Below are positions 60,150 through 64,000 of a DNA stretch of 64,000 bases, piece by piece (positions within the stretch are counted from its first letter, which is position 1; every line of letters begins with the position of its first letter). Source of the stretch: Mucilaginibacter pankratovii (GTDB lineage Bacteria; Bacteroidota; Bacteroidia; Sphingobacteriales; Sphingobacteriaceae); the NCBI RefSeq assembly GCF_014773265.1, contig NZ_JACWMY010000010.1:62001-126000 (forward strand), given 5' to 3'. The notes beneath the pieces are model-generated. The model had not been told where the DNA came from. It saw only the letters and a list, made by a program, of their open reading frames with translations, and searched no databases. The translations under genes were made by a program, and so were the position numbers.

Positions 60150-60812
60150 ATGAACAATACAAAGAAGACTTTATATATTGTCCGCCACGGGCAAACCGAT
60201 CTTAATAAGCAAGGCATTATCCAGGGCCGCGGAAAAGACACTGACCTAAATGATGAAGGGCGCCTGCAGGCGAGGCAATTCTTTGCAGCTTATAAAGATG
60301 TGCCTTTCGATAAGATCTACGTATCCGCTTTAAAGCGTACGCAACAGAGTGTCCAGCCTTTTATAGATACCGGCCTTCCATTTGAAAAACTACCCGGGTT
60401 AGATGAACTGGCCTGGGGCATCCACGAAGGGCAGGCGGCATCACCCGAATTAAGAGCGGATTTTTTGGAAGTAATGCGCAATTGGGTTGCCGGTAACCTG
60501 GATGTTAAATTCGAGGGTGGCGAAAGCCCCAACGAGGTTAAGATACGCCAGTTAGAGGCCATGGACGTGATTATGAGCCACCCCGAAGAAGAAACCGTAC
60601 TGATATGTATGCACGGCCGGGCCATGCGCCTGCTTTTGTGTATCCTTACCGATAAACCGCTTACCGAAATGGATACCTTCCCACACCAGAATTTGGTACT
60701 ATATAAATTGACGCATGATGGCAGCAAATTCGAGATCGTAGATTTCAATAACGCGCTCCACCTAAAAACTCCTGAACAGCTAAGTGAAAAAGATCAGAAT
60801 ATCCGCGGTTAG
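60150..60812 (+). CDS. Histidine phosphatase-family protein
   Basis: A 220-residue phosphoglycerate mutase-like phosphatase. The catalytic motif is VRHGQTDLN (R12, H13), then SALKRTQQSVQPF, the second His in CMHGRAM (about 153), and the acidic residue in ELAWGIHEGQ (about 90-99). Substrates of this branch vary (phosphosugars, nucleotides, cofactors). Its position between mqnE and mqnA, overlapping mqnA by 29 bases, suggests a role near menaquinone synthesis, but no phosphatase step is known in that pathway. Confidence 0.85.
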   Translation: MNNTKKTLYIVRHGQTDLNKQGIIQGRGKDTDLNDEGRLQARQFFAAYKDVPFDKIYVSALKRTQQSVQPFIDTGLPFEKLPGLDELAWGIHEGQAASPELRADFLEVMRNWVAGNLDVKFEGGESPNEVKIRQLEAMDVIMSHPEEETVLICMHGRAMRLLLCILTDKPLTEMDTFPHQNLVLYKLTHDGSKFEIVDFNNALHLKTPEQLSEKDQNIRG

Positions 60813-61527
60813 CTATACTAACACCAAGCCCTTTTTATACGGTTTACAGCATTCAGATATCATCAACGATATCGAACTGAGCCTTGATATCCCGTCCGAC
60901 TGCGCGCAAAAACTTATAGACGATACAGCAGATATCGGCCTCATCCCCGTGGCCGCTACCCTTAGTCTGCCACAATGGGAGATCGTTTCGGCCTATTGCA
61001 TTGGCGCCGTCGGCGCGGTGAACTCCGTATTTATTTTTAGTAATTGCGATATCAGGGAGGTGAAAACCATCCAGCTCGATCCGCAATCGCGCACGTCCAA
61101 TAACCTTGCCCGGGTGCTGCTTAAAAACTTTTGGCAGGTACAGCCTGAACTGGTTAAAGATGCGCCCGACTATGCCGCCTCAACCGATGCCAATACCGCC
61201 TTTGTACAAATAGGCGACCGCACCTTCGGTAAAAAAGATGATTACCCTTTTGTGTACGATCTGTCCGCCGAATGGCTAAAATTCACCGGCTTACCTTTTG
61301 TGTTTGCCGCCTGGATTGCTAATAAGCCCATCCCCGCCGATTTTATAACGGAATTTAATAACGCCTTGCGCCTTGGCCTCGCACACCGCAAGGATCTTTT
61401 AAAAGAGTTACCCCAACGCGCCGATTTCGACCTGGAGGATTACCTAATGCACAAATTGGATTTTGACCTGACGGAGGATAAGAAGAAGGCGTTATACTTG
61501 TTTTTGGATTATATAAAGGCGTTGTAA
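60784..61527 (+). CDS. mqnA: Chorismate dehydratase
   Basis: A 247-residue MqnA that makes 3-[(1-carboxyvinyl)oxy]benzoate from chorismate, the first futalosine step. SAVSYTNTKPFLYGL, DIGLIPVAATLSLP, and SRTSNNLARVLLK are conserved. The start codon is GTG at 60784; no ATG is close, and the 29-base overlap with the phosphatase implies translational coupling. MqnB, MqnC and MqnD are not in the window. Confidence 0.9.
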   Translation: MKKIRISAVSYTNTKPFLYGLQHSDIINDIELSLDIPSDCAQKLIDDTADIGLIPVAATLSLPQWEIVSAYCIGAVGAVNSVFIFSNCDIREVKTIQLDPQSRTSNNLARVLLKNFWQVQPELVKDAPDYAASTDANTAFVQIGDRTFGKKDDYPFVYDLSAEWLKFTGLPFVFAAWIANKPIPADFITEFNNALRLGLAHRKDLLKELPQRADFDLEDYLMHKLDFDLTEDKKKALYLFLDYIKAL

Positions 61528-61842
61528 AATTATCCGGTTACCCAGGCTGAGATTTCTCTTAAATTAAAGTACCGCATCAACTGATGACTAAAAAGTTTAC
61601 AAAAGTTAACACAATTTCAAATGTTAACTTTTTAAATAGCTAATAATAAATGCATTTAAATTTATTAGGTTAACACAGTTAAATCCATTAATTTACTTAT
61701 TGGTTAAAAAACCTATATACCCCTTAATGCATATCCATATAACGGTTCCTTTATATTGTTAGCAGAGCTTCAATCACAAATTATTTGATAAATTGCTGCA
61801 GAGTAAAAACCATATCGCCCTAACTTCCTTTCCTATATCAGC
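61528..61842. other. Intergenic stretch of 315 bases, very AT-rich
   Basis: No gene is seen. A perfect inverted repeat AAAAGTTAAC (61601-61610) and GTTAACTTTT (61623-61632) surrounds a 12-base loop, and a further GGTTAACACAGTT occurs at about 61669-61681. These GTTAAC words might be regulator sites for the SDR gene. Confidence 0.5.
61601..61632. promoter_or_regulatory. GTTAAC inverted repeat upstream of the SDR gene
   Basis: Perfect 10-base arms (AAAAGTTAAC and its inverse) with a 12-base spacer, about 210 bases before the next start codon. Too far for a normal operator at the promoter unless the leader is long. Confidence 0.35.
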
Positions 61843-62652
61843 ATGAAAACACCACAGAAACTAAAAGGACAAGCCGCCATTATAACCGGCGGGGATAGCG
61901 GTATCGGCAGGGCAGTAGCTATCGCTTTAGCAGAGGCAGGCGCCAAAGTGCTTGTAAATTTTGCGCATAACCATGATGCAGCCTATGAGGTGGTGAAAAT
62001 TATTAAAGATACCGGTGGTAAAGCCTTTGCCCACCAATGCGATGTGAGTAAGGAAGATGAGGTGAAAGCCATGTTTGCCACCGCTATTAAAAAGTACGGT
62101 ACGGTAGATATCCTGGTGAACAACGCCGGCCTGCAAAAGGATTCGAAATTTGTGGATATGACGCTGGAACAATGGAACACCGTTATCAGCATTAACCTTA
62201 CCGGGCAGTTCCTGTGCTCACGCGAGGCCGCCAAAGAGTTCATCAAAAGGGGAATGGTTAAAAAGCGGAGCGCTGCCGCCGGCAAGATCATTTGTATGAG
62301 CAGCGTTCACGAGATCATCCCCTGGGCGGGGCATGTAAACTACGCGGCCAGCAAAGGAGGCGTAAGTATGTTTATGAAAAGCATAGCGCAGGAACTGGCA
62401 CCACATCAGATCCGCGTAGTAGGTATTGCCCCGGGCGCCATACAAACACCTATAAATAAGCCTGCCTGGGAAACTCCGGCGGCGCTGAACAAGTTATTAG
62501 ACCTCATCCCTTATAACCGTATAGGCCAGCCCGGCGATGTTGGAAAACTGGCCGCCTGGCTGGCTTCCGATGATGCGGATTACATTACCGGCACCACTAT
62601 TTTTGTGGATGGGGGCATGGCTTTATACCCGGGCTTTGCCGATAATGGCTAA
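61843..62652 (+). CDS. Short-chain dehydrogenase/reductase
   Basis: A 269-residue SDR. The cofactor site is TGGDSGIGRAVA (about 15-26), NNAG is near 92, and the catalytic YAASK is Y167 and K171. The C-terminus AWLASDDADYITGTTIFVDGG is like glucose 1-dehydrogenase/3-ketoacyl reductase types. The stretch RGMVKKRSAAAGKII around 130-145 is a slightly longer loop than usual. The substrate is unknown. It stands alone. Confidence 0.88.
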   Translation: MKTPQKLKGQAAIITGGDSGIGRAVAIALAEAGAKVLVNFAHNHDAAYEVVKIIKDTGGKAFAHQCDVSKEDEVKAMFATAIKKYGTVDILVNNAGLQKDSKFVDMTLEQWNTVISINLTGQFLCSREAAKEFIKRGMVKKRSAAAGKIICMSSVHEIIPWAGHVNYAASKGGVSMFMKSIAQELAPHQIRVVGIAPGAIQTPINKPAWETPAALNKLLDLIPYNRIGQPGDVGKLAAWLASDDADYITGTTIFVDGGMALYPGFADNG

Positions 62653-62861
62653 AAATTAGCTATAAATACCTCCTTTTGTCAGGAAAATGTCACAAACAAT
62701 GGGTTTTTCCATTCAAATTTTACTTAGTGTACTTTTTACAATAAGTATATCATGTTTTTATTGACATATTGTAAATTACACACTAAGTATCGTCTATATT
62801 TTTTACATTTTTATATTATTGGCGCTTTGCTTATGATATATTCATAAAAATTGGCAATAAT

Positions 62862-62892
62862 TTTGAATATATTCAACTGTACCGTACTTTTG
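62862..62892 (+). promoter_or_regulatory. Consensus Bacteroidota promoter for the PepSY-like gene
   Basis: TTTG at 62862-62865, exactly 19 bases, then TACTTTTG at 62885-62892. This is a full TTTG-N19-TAnnTTTG promoter, 43 bases before the start codon. Confidence 0.85.
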
Positions 62893-62935
62893 TTATGTAA
62901 ATTAAAATATAAAACAATACAAAATAAAAAACAAC

Positions 62936-63412
62936 ATGAAAAAGATATTTGTAACCATCGCAATCGCTGCCAGCTTGTTTACTACTAACATATATGCTGC
63001 AACCAGCGCAACAAAAACTGATGACGGTACCGAGAATGTTTCTTACGCTGCCATCCTTAAATTCAACAACGATTTCGCAAGAGCAGAAAACGCTACCTGG
63101 AAAGTTAGCGCTAACTTCCAAAAAGTAACTTTTACTTTGGATGATGTAAAAATGTCTGCTTTCTACAACCTGCGCGGCGAGTTGATCGGTGTAACTCAGA
63201 ATGTACAATTCAAAGCATTGCCTGAGAAAGCTAAGAAAGAAATCGCTACTAAATACGAAGGTTACTTCGCTAAAGAAGTTATCAAATTAGAAACCGGCGA
63301 CGATACCTTTGAAAACACTGTTTACTTTGTAGATCTGGCTAAAGACGGTAAAGAATTTTTAGTAAGGGTAACCCCATCTGCAGGCGTTTACTTCTTCCAG
63401 GACGTAAAATAA
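62936..63412 (+). CDS. Secreted PepSY-like protein
   Basis: A 158-residue exported protein. The signal peptide is MKKIFVTIAIAASLFTTNIYA (about 21 residues). The mature part has two similar units, AILKFNNDFARAENATWKVS and LPEKAKKEIATKYEGYFAKEV, with ATW.V and alternating strands of the PepSY-like group found in Bacteroidota. Its function is unknown. The strong promoter and terminator and codon use rich in common codons suggest high expression (inference). Confidence 0.72.
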   Translation: MKKIFVTIAIAASLFTTNIYAATSATKTDDGTENVSYAAILKFNNDFARAENATWKVSANFQKVTFTLDDVKMSAFYNLRGELIGVTQNVQFKALPEKAKKEIATKYEGYFAKEVIKLETGDDTFENTVYFVDLAKDGKEFLVRVTPSAGVYFFQDVK

Positions 63413-63438
63413 TTATTAAAACAACCTTAAAATTGTTT

Positions 63439-63478
63439 AACCATAAAGGCCACCCAATAGGGTGGCTTTTATGGTTTT
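63439..63478 (+). terminator. Rho-independent terminator
   Basis: AACCATAAAGGCCACCC (63439-63455) pairs with GGGTGGCTTTTATGGTT (63460-63476) around AATA, with a T-rich tail. One internal mismatch. Confidence 0.9.
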
Positions 63479-63540
63479 AACCCTTTATTTACATTTCTTT
63501 AACCTCTATAAATAATTTTATTTGGTTATTAATAATTTTA

Positions 63541-63548
63541 TATATTTG
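63541..63548 (+). promoter_or_regulatory. -7 box for the cold-shock gene
   Basis: TATATTTG matches TAnnTTTG; TTTG at 63521-63524 gives a spacer of only 16, shorter than 19. If used, the leader before the start at 63657 is about 100 bases. Confidence 0.45.
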
Positions 63549-63656
63549 AAAAGATAGTTGTACATTCTATAATTGATTATTAAACCATTTTTATACTCAG
63601 TTGAATTACTTACTGATCGGCTAAACAAATTTTTTAATACGATTATACCAATTATT

Positions 63657-63854
63657 ATGAAAACTGGAAAAGTAAAATGGTTTAACACCCAAAAAGGTTA
63701 CGGCTTTATTGTTACCGACGACGGTAAAGATCTGTTTGTTCACTTTAAGGATGTACAGGGCGGTGTAAACGCCATTAAAGATAACGATAGCGTAGAATAC
63801 GATGTTGAAGAAGGCAGAAAAGGTTTACAGGCCGTAAATGTTAAAAAAGTTTAA
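63657..63854 (+). CDS. Cold-shock domain protein
   Basis: A 65-residue CspA-type protein from ATG 63657; the frame runs back to 63573 but the extra residues are not conserved. TGKVKWFNTQKGYGFIVTDD with RNP1 (KGYGFI) and RNP2 (LFVHF) binds single-stranded nucleic acid and melts RNA structure. The leader of about 100 AT-rich bases could act as a temperature-sensitive 5' region as in E. coli cspA. A terminator follows at 63874. Confidence 0.95.
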   Translation: MKTGKVKWFNTQKGYGFIVTDDGKDLFVHFKDVQGGVNAIKDNDSVEYDVEEGRKGLQAVNVKKV

Positions 63855-63873
63855 TCAACAGCAACTATATTAT

Positions 63874-63904
63874 AAAACCTCTGTGTAAACAGGGGTTTTT
63901 TTAT
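63874..63904. terminator. Terminator between the cold-shock gene and a minus-strand gene
   Basis: AAAACCTCTGT (63874-63884) pairs with ACAGGGGTTTT (63889-63899) around GTAA, with T's after it on the plus strand and A's before it, so it may serve both converging genes. Confidence 0.82.
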
Positions 63905-63913
63905 GTAAAAAAA

Positions 63914-64000
63914 TTAGGCAACATTGCCTGCTTTATCTACATTAGCCACACCAATTATAACTCCTGATCCGTCATGACTGATACTGCTCCTGCAAAACTT
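63914..64000 (-). CDS. 3' end of an unidentified gene, cut by the window edge
   Basis: The minus frame is open from the window edge to a stop at 63914-63916 and encodes 28 residues, with SHDGSGVIIGVANVDKAGNVA at the end. The hydrophobic beta strand VIIGVANVD resembles the end of a PAS-type or similar sensory domain, but 28 residues do not allow an identification. The convergent terminator at 63874 supports a real gene end here. Confidence 0.4.
   Translation of the reverse strand, partial: KFCRSSISHDGSGVIIGVANVDKAGNVA

Noticed and set aside
1..64000. CRISPR arrays, prophage, integrative elements and toxin-antitoxin pairs
   Set aside because: No regular spacer arrays, integrase, transposase, capsid or terminase genes, or recognised toxin-antitoxin pairs were seen; the repeats present are palindromic or word-like spacers.

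Overview
The window looks like a chromosomal segment of a Bacteroidota bacterium of the family Sphingobacteriaceae; Mucilaginibacter or Pedobacter would fit best. The reasons are the gene content (DUF4296 lipoprotein, stand-alone TonB C-terminal-domain proteins, MutS2, PBP1C, PAS-rich kinases, the futalosine menaquinone route, GH5 and SGNH lipoproteins), the near absence of Shine-Dalgarno sequences, and Bacteroidota promoters of the form TTTG-N19-TAnnTTTG (two complete ones, at 14621-14651 and 62862-62892). There is no prophage, transposase, CRISPR array, rRNA or secondary-metabolite cluster. The only RNA gene seen is tRNA-His.

Layout. 1-7 kb: TonB-domain genes with a broken remnant at the left edge, a prenyl transferase, RNase R and two exported proteins of unknown role. 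7-14.7 kb: a DnaQ-like exonuclease, PBP1C, TrmN6, a YfcE-like phosphodiesterase, RNase HI, a copper P-type ATPase and tRNA-His. 14.9-18.1 kb: an AraC regulator with a quinone reductase-like enzyme and an Old Yellow Enzyme. 18.3-21.7 kb: a run of small accessory genes led by an ArsR regulator with two operator-like palindromes (ArsR, AHSA1, DoxX-like, a frameshifted DUF4256 gene, YdeI-like, VOC). 21.7-30.8 kb: a zinc-ribbon/SPFH membrane pair, a multi-PAS histidine kinase, a Ser/Thr kinase and a PAS protein lacking an ATPase domain. 31-41.4 kb: acyltransferase, DUF4112, DUF92, aspartate kinase, a lipoprotein, GNAT, YggS, DUF4296, MutS2, an SGNH esterase and an Asn/Asp-rich protein.

41.6-51.6 kb is mostly central metabolism and translation: the two CoA-transferase subunits, Rpe, SerC-SerA (serine synthesis), an Ere-like protein and DinB, then thrS-infC-rpmI-rplT, where infC can only start at a non-ATG codon (TTG). 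51.7-58.8 kb: an unknown protein, a GH5 lipoprotein, a SRPBCC membrane protein, a class A beta-lactamase-like protein, DUF1801, a cystathionine gamma-synthase-like enzyme and a small lipoprotein. 58.8-61.5 kb: mqnE, a histidine phosphatase and mqnA, a futalosine-pathway operon. 61.8-64 kb: an SDR enzyme, a secreted PepSY-like protein under a textbook promoter, a cold-shock protein with a long leader, and the tail of an unidentified minus-strand gene.

The least explained part is the intergenic DNA. At least five unrelated families of palindromic or repeated elements sit between ordinary genes: a two-copy GTGTCCCA element abutting stop codons (7038-7225, 56799-56990), a CGTCCACG palindrome cluster whose arms differ but still pair (4483-4604, 6159-6210), REP-like palindromes starting TCATTGCGAG or TCATTTCGA, a 14-base GAATTTCACGAATT motif, and spacers built from degenerate words such as GTTCATAG or GTTCATTG. 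No wholly new protein system was recognised. The best candidates for new biology are these repeats, the SPFH/zinc-ribbon pair, and several small or disordered proteins.
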